A program made the translations under genes and the position numbers. From assembly GCA_964019165.1 (NCBI GenBank), contig OZ025278.1, positions 1,936,878 to 2,000,877 on the forward strand: a stretch of DNA of 64,000 nucleotides. Reading direction: 5' to 3'. The stretch is from Mastigias papua. Taxonomy: Eukaryota > Cnidaria > Scyphozoa > Rhizostomeae > Mastigiidae. Positions 37,903 through 47,728 of this stretch are shown piece after piece (within the stretch, counting starts at the first letter, position 1; each line of letters starts with the position of its first letter). Under the pieces are notes generated by a model, which was given only the letters and a program-made list of their open reading frames with translations, had not been told where the DNA came from and made no database searches.

Positions 37903-40900
37903 ATGTCTCGAGAAGAGAATGGAAATTCGCCTTGGGAAAGGCTAAAGGCATTGCGTGGTGGAAATCGTTCAGTGGTAACGAAACTTGAGAAAGAAGCTGC
38001 TTCGGTCATCGTCGATGGACGTGACAAAACTGATTCCACTGATATAGCTGACATTAATGCTCGTCTCAATTCTATCAAGGCTACGTTGCGTGAGAAACTG
38101 CGTTATTTAAAGGAGTTGGATGCGAAATTATTAGAGAATTGCGCTGTTGAGGGGATTGAAAAGGAGATCGAGGAAGCGACCTCCTGGGAGGCAAGAGTCT
38201 ACGAAGTTTTAAGTCGAATTGAGGAATTCGCAAAGGGGAACTATTCACGGCCAAGGCCAAGCCAGCCAAGTGTGGCAGCTACGACGGTTTCAGATAGTGT
38301 TGATGATGATGTGAATAGTGCTGCATCTTCGCCTGCAAGGGTAGGCACACAAGATCTAGTTGTTCAGTCACCTGGATCACAGAGTGGTGTTCCTTCGTCT
38401 CCGTCTAGGACCAGTACATCAGAGTCGAGTGGACCGCATGTTACTGGTGTAAAGCTACCGAAGATAAATCTGCCAAAGTTTAATGGGGATATTACGAGAT
38501 TTAATCAGTTTTGGCAAAGCTTTGAGTGTGCCGTGCACAAAAATGACTCGGTGCCAGTTGTTAATAAATTGAATTATTTGTTTAGTCTGCTTGAAGGACC
38601 TGCATACAGGGCAGTCGAAGGACTTGAGCTGCAGGAGAACAATTATGAACATGTTGTAGACATATTAAAGACACGGTTTGGTAAAAAGCAGCAAATCATT
38701 AATGCGCATATGCAGGCACTGCTAAAGCTTCAAAACCACCCAAATGCAAGTATCGAACAGTTGAGAAAGATTTACGATCACATTAATGTTAATGTCAGAG
38801 GCCTGCAGGCATTAGGAATGGAAGCTGAGAAGTATGGAAATCTTTTGATACCGATAATCATGGCCAGAATGCCAAGAGAAATCACGATGCAAGTCGCTAG
38901 AAAAACTACCACATCTGAATGGAAGGTGGATGAGATCTTAAAGATAATCCATACAGAGCTCGAAGCGAATGAACTCAGTTTAAACATGGGTATAGCGGAC
39001 AAACGGGTTCGTAGTCAAGATCCAAACCCCGCAAGATTGCAGTCTGGAACAACGAGAGCATTTGTAGCCACTAATGAAAATAGAGATTCAACAATAAAGT
39101 GTTATTTCTGCAAGGGCAACCACTACGCCTTCAAATGTGAACAAGTGACAAGTGTTGCAGAAAGGAGGAAAATCTTACTGAAATCGAAACGTTGTTTCAT
39201 TTGTCTCAAGATTGGTCATATATCAAGGGACTGTACAAACAACAGAGTTTGTCGCAAATGCAATGGGAAACACCATCAAGCCATCTGTTTTGGCGAAGCT
39301 AACAAGGAATCAACACAGTCTACCACAGCAAATGATTCAGCGACTGGAAGTTCTATAACAGCAACTGCAAAAGGCAAAGGAAACGTGCTACTGCAAACGG
39401 CAACTGCATTTGTCTATGGGCATGAAAGGGAAAGAAAAGAAAAGGTTAACATTTTGTTCGACTTGGGAAGTCAACGGTCATACATAACAGAAGATTTGAA
39501 GAAAAGGCTTCAATTGGATGCTGAGAACAGTCATAACTTGCACTTGAACACCTTTGGCACTGATAAGTATAGAAATGTTAAATGTTGTAAAGTTCATTTG
39601 TTTGTTGAAGTTCTAGGCAGTTCAGATGTAGAAATTTCAGCATTTACGCAGGCAGTTATTTGTTCGCCTTTGCAATCGCGCGTAGATATCAGGGACTATC
39701 CGCATTTAAGGGGCATACAGCTGGCTAATCGTAGCAATGATGAGTTTATCCAAATTGACGTACTTATTGGTGCTGACAAGTACTATGAATTTGTAGAAGG
39801 AGATGTTCTTAAGTGTAGTGCTTCGGGTATAACTGCTACCAGCAGTAAATTAGGTTGGTTATTGTCAGGCCCTGTTAATTGTATTTCAGACAGTGAAACT
39901 GATTGCACTGATGTTGTATCGCATCTAGTTATAGATAGGAAAGGTACATTCATGCCGACAGATTTTGCAATCGACGCCGCACAGAAGGGGCAAGACAGAG
40001 ATACCACGGAAATTGTCGATGCATTGAGCCAGTTCTGGAAGAATGAAGCGTGTGGTCTTCACGAGACTGGGATTGTAGAGGATATTGAGGACAAGCCGTG
40101 CGGAAACTTGGACATTGCATTCAATGGTAATCGTTACGAGGTAAGTCTGCCTTGGAAATGTCATTGGGTTGATAATTTGTCAAATGATTATGATTTGTGC
40201 TTAGGTCGCCTTAAGTCTGTGTTCCACAGGTTAAAACAGAGGCCAAGTTTGTTGGAGGAATACAATGGTATTCTTCAGGAACAATTGAAACAAGGAGTTA
40301 TTGAAAGAGTTGATAATCATAGTGTTTCGAATCAGAAATGTCATTTCATTAGTCATCATTATGTTATCCGTGAGGATAAGGCTACAACTAAGGTTAGAGT
40401 TGTATTTGATGGTAGTGCTAAATCTAATGTTGGATCTAGAAGCTTAAATGATTTGTTAGAAGTTGGTGATAATTTTGTGCCACCATTGTTTGAAACTTTG
40501 CTTCGATTTAGATTAAACCCCGTAGCTTTAACTGCAGACATTGAAAAGGCATTCCTTCAAATTGAGATTAAAGAAGCCGATAGAAACGCCCTAAGGTTTC
40601 TTTGGTACGAAGATGTCCACGAAGCAGAGCCACGTGTCGTTCAGTATAGATTTAATAGGTTGCCATTTGGATTAACATGCTCACCAGGTATCTTAGGAGC
40701 GACAATTAGGCATCACTTGAGTTCATTTCAGGTTGGTAATCCGGACGCAGTCGAAGTATTGTCCCGACTGTACGCCGATGACTTGTCGTGTGGTGCGAAA
40801 AACACCGAACAAGCTTTCGCACTTTATCGAGATTGCAAGGAAATTATGCGCCAAGGGGGTTTTAACTTAAGGAAATGGAATTCCAATGATCAGTGTCTTC

Positions 40901-43650
40901 TTCGTAGAATCAATGAAGCCGAAGGAAATGAGCAGCAGGCTCAACCCCCTGACTCACAGGTAACATTGTGTAATGAGGTCAGTTCTACTGGAGGTCATGC
41001 AGGCTTGCCAGCTAATGAAGTTAACAAAATTTTAGGTGTTGTTTGGCACACAGCAGAAGATTTGTTGTCACTTGATTTGCGCTCGGTACTTGAATATGCA
41101 AGAACGTTGCAACCCACCAAGAGGTCTTTGCTAAAAATTGCCGCTAAGATATTTGACCCCTTAGGGTGTCTTAGTTTGTTCACCATAAACATGAAGGTAT
41201 TGTTTCAAGAGGCATGTGCTGCTAAGATCAATTGGGATGTCGAATTTGAGGGTGATTTACGTCGTAGATATTTTTTGTTTGTCAATGAAATCGAGCGATT
41301 CCAAGGGGTCTGTATACCAAGGTACTTATTTGATTGCACTAGAGAGGTATCTGAAGTACAAATTCACGCATTTTCAGATGCCAGCGAGAAGGCTTATGCC
41401 ACTGTTGTATACTTGCGAACCATTTACAAGTCTGGTGAAGTATCTGTTAAGTTTTTGACGTCCAAAGCTAAGGTGGTACCTCTAAAAAAGCAAAGCATAC
41501 CACGCCTAGAATTGCTAGGGGCTCTTCTTATGTCTAAAGTCGTTCATACTATCCGTACTACTCTACAGGAAGAATTAAAGCTGGTTGATGTTTTGTCGTA
41601 TTATTGGGTAGACTCTCTAGCAACCATGTTTTGGGTTAAGAGTGATAAGATGTGGAAACCTTATGTTCTTCGCAGAGTTAAGGAAATTCTTACCGTCTCG
41701 TCGAGGGACGAATGGTATTTTTGCCCAGGTTCTCTTAACCCCGCAGATGCTCCTTCCCGAGGTAAGTATCCGAAAGATCTCCCTAACGCTTCTTTGTGGT
41801 GGGAGGGTCCTAACTTCTTGATGTTTCCTCCCTTAGAGTGGCCAGATCAGTATTGGGAATTGTCCAATTTTGAGGCATTAGAAGAAAGAAATCCTAATGT
41901 TAGTAAGGAGGTTCACCATATCAATTTAAGTGTAAACGAAGAAAGTTGCAATGTCACGAATATCATAGATGTCAGCAAATTCAGCACAAAGGGTAAATTA
42001 ATAAGAACACTCGCATGGGTTCGACGTTTCATACATAATAGTAAAGCGTCAGTAGCTGGAACAAGTGGGATTTTAGATGAAACCATAAGTAAAGAAGAAA
42101 TGACAGAATCAGAAATCCTTATCGTTAAGGATATACAGCGAACAGTTTTTAAAGCGGAACTAGAGTATCTTAAGTCTCCTGTAATTGGAAAAATGCCGCC
42201 AATTATAAATCAGTTGAATGTTTTCGTTGACGATAGGCAAATATTGAGGTGTAGATCGCGCTTAAACAATTCGTCGTTGTTAGATGCAAGCATTACTCCA
42301 ATACTATTGCCATCATACCATCCATACACAGAGCAGGTTGTAGCTGAATCGCATTGTAAGGTGCTACATAATGGAGTTAGGGATACACTTAATCACGTGC
42401 GCCAAAAATACTGGATTTTACGAGGCAGAGAAGTAGCTAAGAAGCACATAAGGAAATGTGTCGTTTGTAAACGAATTGAAGGCCTGCCCTTCAAGTTTAA
42501 TGTAACTCCAGATCTCCCCGAGTTTAGGGTAAGCGATGATCCTCCATTTACGCACACGGGCATTGATTTTGCTGGCCCATTGATTACAACTGGTGTGTTT
42601 AATACAGAAAGGTCCGAATTTAAGAGCTATATTTGTCTGTTCACTTGCGCTTCCACCCGTGCAGTGCATCTCGAATTAGTAGAAGCATTAGGAGTAAATG
42701 AATTTATACGGTGCTTTCGTAGGTTTTCGGCACGTAGAGGTCTGCCATCCACTCTTATTTCGGATAATGCGAAAACGTTCAAGGCTATGTCAAAGGAAGT
42801 AAAAAATTTGGTTTCGGCTAAGGGGCTACATGCACATCTCGAATCTCAAGGTATAAAATGGAGATTTATACTGGATCGGTCGCCATGGCAAGGTGGAATG
42901 TGGGAGAGACTTATTCGTAGTGTAAAACGGTGTATTATAAAGATTGTCGGACGTGCCATGTTAAGTTTTATGGAACTTAGTACACTGCTAGTAGAGATAG
43001 AATCGGTAATAAATGCCAGACCACTGACATACTTATATGATGATGTAGAAGGTGTATCGTTTCCCTTAAGCCCTTCTCACCTTATAAATGGACGCAATGT
43101 TTTAAATGAGCCTAGTGATAACCATTTTGCTATTGTAAGCAATTATGAAACACTTTCAAGAAGAGCAAAATACCACCGAACTTTGCTAACTCAATTCGCA
43201 CAACGCTGGAAAAAGGAGTATTTACTTAGTATTATGGAGTCATACAAAGGTAAGCAGTCAATGGACAAACCAGTAATAGAGGTTGGTGATATAGTTGTTT
43301 TAAGAAATGATGGTACTAAGAGATCGTTTTGGAAATTAGGCAAAATTGTTAAGTTGTTTACAGGTGCAGATGGACACACCCGAGGAGCCAAGGTGGAAGT
43401 CTCGACAGGTAAGGAAGGTAAGACATATTTAAATCGGCCTTTACAGCATCTCGTACCATTAGAAGTCAACAGCAAGACCTTGGATAAACGATCATCGCTA
43501 CGTGTACAGTCAGCTAGCACAGGCGCTAGCAGCGACGCAAGCGGCGGAGCTAGCAGTGACGCAGCTCGCAACCGTATAGTTTGCGATAGACCTAGACGCA
43601 ACGCTGCAATAATTGGTCAGATGCGTAGACGCGATGCAATGCAGACATGA
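37903..43650 (+). CDS. BEL/Pao Gag-Pol polyprotein, 1915 aa
   Basis: Single intact frame. Gag: coiled N-terminus, capsid-like part with LPKINLPKFNGDITRFNQFW near 186-205, then knuckles CYFCKGNHYAFKC (400-412), CFICLKIGHISRDC (431-444) and CRKCNGKHHQAIC (450-462). Pol: Pao protease with FDLGSQRSYI (Asp520); RT with TADIEKAFLQIEI and YADD at 957-960; RNase H-like part with HAFSDASEKAYATV (Asp1159); integrase with HCKVLHNG..CVVCKR zinc motif, DFAGPL (Asp1555), ISDNAKTF (Asp1621) and GGMWERLI (Glu1668). The protease triad reads Asp-Leu-Gly where Asp-Ser/Thr-Gly is usual; otherwise all catalytic residues are present. It makes the proteins for reverse transcription and integration of the element. 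No env frame follows. Confidence 0.96.
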   Translation: MSREENGNSPWERLKALRGGNRSVVTKLEKEAASVIVDGRDKTDSTDIADINARLNSIKATLREKLRYLKELDAKLLENCAVEGIEKEIEEATSWEARVYEVLSRIEEFAKGNYSRPRPSQPSVAATTVSDSVDDDVNSAASSPARVGTQDLVVQSPGSQSGVPSSPSRTSTSESSGPHVTGVKLPKINLPKFNGDITRFNQFWQSFECAVHKNDSVPVVNKLNYLFSLLEGPAYRAVEGLELQENNYEHVVDILKTRFGKKQQIINAHMQALLKLQNHPNASIEQLRKIYDHINVNVRGLQALGMEAEKYGNLLIPIIMARMPREITMQVARKTTTSEWKVDEILKIIHTELEANELSLNMGIADKRVRSQDPNPARLQSGTTRAFVATNENRDSTIKCYFCKGNHYAFKCEQVTSVAERRKILLKSKRCFICLKIGHISRDCTNNRVCRKCNGKHHQAICFGEANKESTQSTTANDSATGSSITATAKGKGNVLLQTATAFVYGHERERKEKVNILFDLGSQRSYITEDLKKRLQLDAENSHNLHLNTFGTDKYRNVKCCKVHLFVEVLGSSDVEISAFTQAVICSPLQSRVDIRDYPHLRGIQLANRSNDEFIQIDVLIGADKYYEFVEGDVLKCSASGITATSSKLGWLLSGPVNCISDSETDCTDVVSHLVIDRKGTFMPTDFAIDAAQKGQDRDTTEIVDALSQFWKNEACGLHETGIVEDIEDKPCGNLDIAFNGNRYEVSLPWKCHWVDNLSNDYDLCLGRLKSVFHRLKQRPSLLEEYNGILQEQLKQGVIERVDNHSVSNQKCHFISHHYVIREDKATTKVRVVFDGSAKSNVGSRSLNDLLEVGDNFVPPLFETLLRFRLNPVALTADIEKAFLQIEIKEADRNALRFLWYEDVHEAEPRVVQYRFNRLPFGLTCSPGILGATIRHHLSSFQVGNPDAVEVLSRLYADDLSCGAKNTEQAFALYRDCKEIMRQGGFNLRKWNSNDQCLLRRINEAEGNEQQAQPPDSQVTLCNEVSSTGGHAGLPANEVNKILGVVWHTAEDLLSLDLRSVLEYARTLQPTKRSLLKIAAKIFDPLGCLSLFTINMKVLFQEACAAKINWDVEFEGDLRRRYFLFVNEIERFQGVCIPRYLFDCTREVSEVQIHAFSDASEKAYATVVYLRTIYKSGEVSVKFLTSKAKVVPLKKQSIPRLELLGALLMSKVVHTIRTTLQEELKLVDVLSYYWVDSLATMFWVKSDKMWKPYVLRRVKEILTVSSRDEWYFCPGSLNPADAPSRGKYPKDLPNASLWWEGPNFLMFPPLEWPDQYWELSNFEALEERNPNVSKEVHHINLSVNEESCNVTNIIDVSKFSTKGKLIRTLAWVRRFIHNSKASVAGTSGILDETISKEEMTESEILIVKDIQRTVFKAELEYLKSPVIGKMPPIINQLNVFVDDRQILRCRSRLNNSSLLDASITPILLPSYHPYTEQVVAESHCKVLHNGVRDTLNHVRQKYWILRGREVAKKHIRKCVVCKRIEGLPFKFNVTPDLPEFRVSDDPPFTHTGIDFAGPLITTGVFNTERSEFKSYICLFTCASTRAVHLELVEALGVNEFIRCFRRFSARRGLPSTLISDNAKTFKAMSKEVKNLVSAKGLHAHLESQGIKWRFILDRSPWQGGMWERLIRSVKRCIIKIVGRAMLSFMELSTLLVEIESVINARPLTYLYDDVEGVSFPLSPSHLINGRNVLNEPSDNHFAIVSNYETLSRRAKYHRTLLTQFAQRWKKEYLLSIMESYKGKQSMDKPVIEVGDIVVLRNDGTKRSFWKLGKIVKLFTGADGHTRGAKVEVSTGKEGKTYLNRPLQHLVPLEVNSKTLDKRSSLRVQSASTGASSDASGGASSDAARNRIVCDRPRRNAAIIGQMRRRDAMQT

Positions 43651-43739
43651 ATTAGTTTAGTTCTAGTTAGAGACTACTTGTTTTGTTATTAATCGTTTCT
43701 TGTTTTTGTTGATCGTTGGTCGATCAACCCGGGGGAGTG

Positions 43740-44004
43740 TATTGTGAAGTATGCACGATGCATGCACTGGGGGTTCACCATGTGATCAGTGTGATCACAT
43801 GGCTGTCACGTGCATACTGAGCATGCGCTCGGCCCAGTCTTTTAGTCTTATATTTACCGCGTTATCCACGATTAGTGTAGAGAATTAGAAATAGAGTAGA
43901 GAATGAGGTCGGAGATTAGAGATTTACGGAATGATTTTTATTACATACTTATTGCTTACTCTTGAGTTTTTCTGATATACTCTTCGCCCGCCCAAGACAC
44001 AATA
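43740..44004 (+). repeat. BEL 3' LTR
   Basis: 265 bp, same sequence as the 5' LTR by eye. It is preceded by a purine-rich stretch (GGGGGAG at 43,731-43,738), the likely polypurine tract, and followed by the target duplication GGGAC. Confidence 0.95.
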
Positions 44005-44009
44005 GGGAC

Positions 44010-44190
44010 TCATCACAAATTTATGCACTTTATTGTATGAGCTTAATACCAGTAAGACCGTGCAGCAAGGAGAAGCTAGGGCGATGGAAACACGTATAGA
44101 GCAAGCATCGACTGGTGGGCGGCCTAAGCACATTGTTACGAAGGAACAACTGAAATGCCTGAGGGAAACAGGTTTGAGCTGGAGAAAGAT
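44010..44190 (+). pseudogene. Transposase segment 2 (helix-turn-helix start), split by BEL and LINE
   Basis: Continues the frame of 37,373-37,580 after the BEL element. The peptide includes METRIEQASTGGRPKHIV and KEQLKCLRETGLSWRKI, the N-terminal HTH of a family of integrase-like transposases. The frame is cut at about 44,190 by the 5' end of a LINE and resumes at 45,774. Confidence 0.65.
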
Positions 44191-45770
44191 TTCATTCCCT
44201 CGGAGTGGAAGGTCGCTCGATGCGTACCTATCTTCAAGGGTGGAGATACAAAAAACCTGGACAACTATAGGCCGATCTCGGTGTTGCCAGTTTTCTCAAA
44301 AATTCTTGAAAGAGTCGTCCATTTCCAACTGTACGAATATCTGGAAAACAACAAACTTCTGTCTCCATACCAGTTCGGATTTAGAAAGAATCGCTCAACG
44401 GCATCAGCAGTTATTCATCTTACTGACACTATCAGGAAAAACATGGACATTGGCAAACTCACAGGGGCTCTTTTCATAGACCTACGGAAAGCATTCGATA
44501 CCGTAGACCACCAATCCCTGACCTCAAAGCTACTCTGTTATGGCGTTGAAAACACTGAGTTAAAATGGATCGAAGATTATCTCTCAAACCGATCGCAAAT
44601 AGTCAGCTTTGAAGGGGAAAAGTCAAGAGAAGAAAAGATTATGTTCGGAGTGCCACAGGGGTCGGTTTTAGGCCCCCTGTTATTTCTGATTCATGTCAAC
44701 GATCTTCATCAGCAGATCCAGAAGTCAAATCTCATAATGTATGCAGATGACACTGTACTTCTGTTTTCGGATAAAAGTGAAGCCGAGATAGAAAAGGCTA
44801 TAAATCATGATGCAAAAATGTTACACAATTGGTTGTGCAGTAATGGTTTGATCTTGAACCCTAAACAAGGTAAAAACGAGTTCATGATGTTTGGAACAGC
44901 GGCGAAAAGAAGCAAGATAACACATCAAACAAAAATAACTATTGATTCTAAAGACATCAGTAATACCAACAGATATAAGTACCTCGGAATACATCTAGAT
45001 CCGTCCCTAACTCTGAACGATCACATCCAAAAAATCTGTAAGAAATCTTCAAGCAGACTAGGTCTCCTTCGCCGAATTAGGCCAATACTCACCACCCATG
45101 CCGCTGTTGATTTGTACAAAGCCATGGTACAGCCAATTATGACTTATTGCAGCATTGTGTTCGCGACATTGTCAGAGACAAATGAAACGAGGTTCAGGAA
45201 AATTGAGAAGAGAGCACTTAAGAGCATTTTTGGAGAGCAACATAAAAAGCATCGTGTATGGCGATCATTTGCATCGATAAGATCAATTCAATGTGCAGAT
45301 TTCGTTTTAAAATGTTTAAATGGAACAGCTCCTGAAGTCTTCCACAACTATTTTATGAAACTTGAACACGGAAAAGCAACGAGACGTAATGGTACGGACT
45401 TGCGGATGCCGAAAGTTAGAACCGAAAGTGGAAAAAGAGGGGTATATTACAGTGGAACAAAGATTTTTAACGACTTGCCACTTTATCTGAAAACTGAGAA
45501 GTATTACATTCATTTCAAGAAAGCTTTGAAGGAACATTTTATAGATTAGCTTATGTATTTTGTCATGGACAAATTTTGCTGAATATGACATTAACCTTTT
45601 AAGATTAATTTTAAACATTTTTATATGATTTTGTATCTTCTTCTTTATGTATGGCAATTTTCTTTAACTTTTTTAATTTTAATTCTATACAGGGCTTCTC
45701 TTGATAGCAGCTATATGTATAGCTGATTGAATTACCCTGTGAAAATATGGTATTATTATTATTATTATTT
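44190..45770 (+). mobile_element. 5'-truncated LINE (CR1/Jockey group)
   Basis: Inserted into the transposase gene. It lacks the ORF1 and endonuclease parts, starts inside RT, and ends with TACAGGGCTTCTC, TTACCCTGTGAAAATATGG and an ATT repeat at 45,750-45,770. The tail resembles the LINE tail at 21,246-21,405. A target duplication could not be identified. Confidence 0.85.
44191..45549 (+). CDS. LINE reverse transcriptase, 5'-truncated, 452 codons open
   Basis: The RT frame begins FIPSEWKVARCVPIFKGG. Next come NYRPISVLPVFSKILE, motif A ALFIDLRKAFDTVDH, GVPQGSVLGPLLF, motif C MYADDTVLLF, then the thumb and a C-terminal region with GVYYSGTKIFNDLPLYL. The catalytic Asp residues are all present and there is no stop through the RT core, so the copy is young, but it lacks the upstream apurinic-like endonuclease and cannot be autonomous. 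It starts in frame with upstream transposase sequence only by chance. Group: CR1/Jockey-like by motif style; the exact clade is not resolved. Confidence 0.88.
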   Translation, partial: FIPSEWKVARCVPIFKGGDTKNLDNYRPISVLPVFSKILERVVHFQLYEYLENNKLLSPYQFGFRKNRSTASAVIHLTDTIRKNMDIGKLTGALFIDLRKAFDTVDHQSLTSKLLCYGVENTELKWIEDYLSNRSQIVSFEGEKSREEKIMFGVPQGSVLGPLLFLIHVNDLHQQIQKSNLIMYADDTVLLFSDKSEAEIEKAINHDAKMLHNWLCSNGLILNPKQGKNEFMMFGTAAKRSKITHQTKITIDSKDISNTNRYKYLGIHLDPSLTLNDHIQKICKKSSSRLGLLRRIRPILTTHAAVDLYKAMVQPIMTYCSIVFATLSETNETRFRKIEKRALKSIFGEQHKKHRVWRSFASIRSIQCADFVLKCLNGTAPEVFHNYFMKLEHGKATRRNGTDLRMPKVRTESGKRGVYYSGTKIFNDLPLYLKTEKYYIHFKKALKEHFID

Positions 45771-45773
45771 TTA

Positions 45774-45968
45774 TTCTTTGGCATTCATGAACGCACCTTA
45801 CTGAGACGGAGGGCAGACTTGAACCTGCTAGAAAACTTTTCAGCTATTTCTGATGAAGATTTGGATAGCCACATAGCAGATATTCTCAGAACAACCCCTT
45901 TTGTGGGAGAGAGTTTAATAAGGGGAAGCCTTCTTCGCAGAGGGATATTTACTCCACGGCAGAGAGTA
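45774..45968 (+). pseudogene. Transposase segment 3, after the LINE
   Basis: The peptide FFGIHERTLLRRRADL, then ISDEDLDSHIADILRTTP and VGESLIRGSLLRRGIFTPRQ, continues the HTH region of segment 2 and matches the layout I recall before the DDE domain in this transposase family. The frame degenerates after RQRV at 45,968, and no DDE catalytic region is found before the right terminus, so the gene was already internally deleted. Confidence 0.65.
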
Positions 45969-46257
45969 GTAAATACCACTCTCTTTGTGACTGTTCTTTG
46001 TTTCTTTCTTGGTATAGATCTACCTCCAAAATTCCACCTCACGGAGTAAATTGGCGTCATTGTTTGATGAGACAATGCTGGTGATGAAACTGAATCCATT
46101 CCAGAGCTACAATGCCTGCCAAAAGTCTTGGAACACTTGATATGATTTACGCTATAGATGAGCTATAGCATCCCCTCCACCATTAAACAATGTTGCATGA
46201 AGCAAATATGGGCAACTTGAAGGCCAAAAGTGATGCGTGTTTCAGGGGGGAGGGGGT

Positions 46258-46581
46258 CTACATTTCAAGTGGTGTCAAGGAGACGCGGCAGGAGTCGGAA
46301 ATCAATACAATTGTGTGGGTGTTCCAACTACTTTTGGCAGGCATTGTACTTGGCTCTGGTGACGGTCTTATGGTGCTACTATGTATACTTGCCTCCTCTA
46401 TAATGGTATTTCTAGGCCTAAATAAGTGAGATATTTCATGTTCAATATCATTGATGTTATTGGGATTTACTTCACTTCTTTCTCCTCCGTTTTCTATTCC
46501 ATCGCTCTGGGCTATGGCACTCGATAGCTCCCTTACTTGAGCTGCTAACTCAATGATCGTTGCCCTCGTGTTCGCCGCCAT
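46258..46581 (-). CDS. Unrecognised ORF in the right half of the composite transposon, 107 aa
   Basis: Minus-strand ATG at 46,579-46,581 just inside the right minisatellite, pointing toward the transposase remnant. The N-terminus MAANTRATIIELAAQVREL is helical, and ISHLFRPRNTIIEEASIHS and a Ser/Pro-rich part follow. A longer frame starts inside the minisatellite, but this ATG sits at the end of the array, mirroring the left side. It may be the first part of a second element-encoded protein whose 3' half was lost in the internal deletion. No function is assigned. Confidence 0.4.
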   Translation of the reverse strand: MAANTRATIIELAAQVRELSSAIAQSDGIENGGERSEVNPNNINDIEHEISHLFRPRNTIIEEASIHSSTIRPSPEPSTMPAKSSWNTHTIVLISDSCRVSLTPLEM

Positions 46582-46617
46582 TTGTAATAAATCTGAAATG
46601 GCGGTAAAATCGTAACA

Positions 46618-47640
46618 CTTGAATTTCAATTGATGAATTTCAACTACCACCTGGTGAATTTCAACCATCACCTGGTGAAATTCAACTATCACCTGGTAAA
46701 TTTCAATCGATGAATTTCAACCATCACGTGGTGAATTTCAACTATCACTTGGTGAATTTCAACTATCACCTGGTGAATTTCAACTATCACCTGATGAATT
46801 TCAACTATCACCTGATGAATTAAAATTGATGAATTTCAAACATCACTTGGTAAATTTCAACTATCACCTGGTGAATTTCAACTATCACTTGGTGAATTTC
46901 AACTATCACCTGATGAATTTCAATCGATGAATTTCAACTATCACTTGGTGAATTTCAACTATCACCTGATGAATTTCAACTATCACCTGATGAATTCAAA
47001 TTGATGAATTTCAAACATCACTTGGTAAATTTCAACTATCACCTGGTGAATTTCAACTATCACTTGGTGAATTTCAACTATCACCTGATGAATTTCAATC
47101 GATGAATTTCAACTATCACTTGGTGAATTTCAACTATCACTTGGTGAATTTCAACTATCACCTGATGAATTCAAATTGGTGAATTTCAAACATCACTTGG
47201 TGGATTTCAACTATCACCTGGTGAATTTCAACCATCACCTGGTGAAATTCAACTATCACCTGGTAAATTTCAATCGATGAATTTCAACCATCACGTGGTG
47301 AATTTCAACTATCACTTGGTGAATTTCAACTATCACCTGGTGAATTTCAACTATCACCTGATGAATTCCAATTGATGAATTTCAAACATCACTTGGTGGA
47401 TTTCAACTATCACCTGGTGAATTTCAACTATCACTTGGTGAATTTCAATTATCACCTGGTAAATTTCAATCGATGAAATTCAACCATCACCTGGTGAATT
47501 TCAACTATCACCTGGTGAATTTCAATCGATGAAATTCAACCATCACCTGGTGAATTTCAACTATCATCAGGTGACTTTCAACCATCACCCGATGAATTTC
47601 AACCGTCGCCTAGCGAATTTCAACCATCGCCTGGTAAAAT
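46618..47640. repeat. Right subterminal minisatellite of the composite transposon
   Basis: About 50 units near 20-21 bp of the form GAATTTCAACTATCACCTGG, with CTTGGT and GATGAATTT variants. Higher-order repetition is visible (blocks at 46,800-46,990 and 46,980-47,170 are near copies). This is the reverse complement of the left array and about twice as long. Confidence 0.92.
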
Positions 47641-47728
47641 CTCAACCCCCAATCGATGGTTTTCACTTTCTCAACCTATACTATGTGATTTTCAACCACT
47701 TATGTCATATATAGCGTGCCATACATTA

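Larger units (their letters stand above)
37581..44004 (+). mobile_element. Full-length BEL/Pao LTR retrotransposon, 6,424 bp
   Basis: Two 265-bp LTRs (37,581-37,845 and 43,740-44,004) read identical by eye, with TATTGTG..CACAATA ends. The element is flanked by the 5-bp duplication GGGAC (37,576-37,580; 44,005-44,009). It has a primer-binding site, one open Gag-Pol of 1915 codons and a purine tract CGGGGGAG before the 3' LTR. Identical LTRs mean a recent insertion. It sits in the composite transposon's transposase gene. Confidence 0.95.
36762..47723 (+). mobile_element. Composite DNA transposon (integrase-like, possibly IS3EU) with nested BEL and LINE
   Basis: Termini are inverted repeats starting TATGGCACGC and continuing about 80 bp at high identity through GGTTGAAAATCACAT and GATTGGGGGTTGAGATTTTA, then into minisatellites in inverted orientation. 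The flanks are CATTAA at 36,756-36,761 and 47,724-47,729, a 6-bp duplication. Removing the BEL element (6,424 bp) and the LINE (about 1.6 kb) leaves a shell of about 3 kb. It encodes an N-terminal transposase part with a GRPK..LSWRKI helix-turn-helix and a minus-strand ORF at the right. The IS3EU superfamily label is from memory of similar integrase-type proteins in cnidarians and fish; the catalytic DDE part is missing, so the shell is a deletion derivative. Confidence 0.75.

Noticed and set aside
36840..47640. CRISPR-like arrays
   Set aside because: The regular 20-bp units have no unique spacers; they are minisatellites of a DNA transposon in a eukaryotic sequence.
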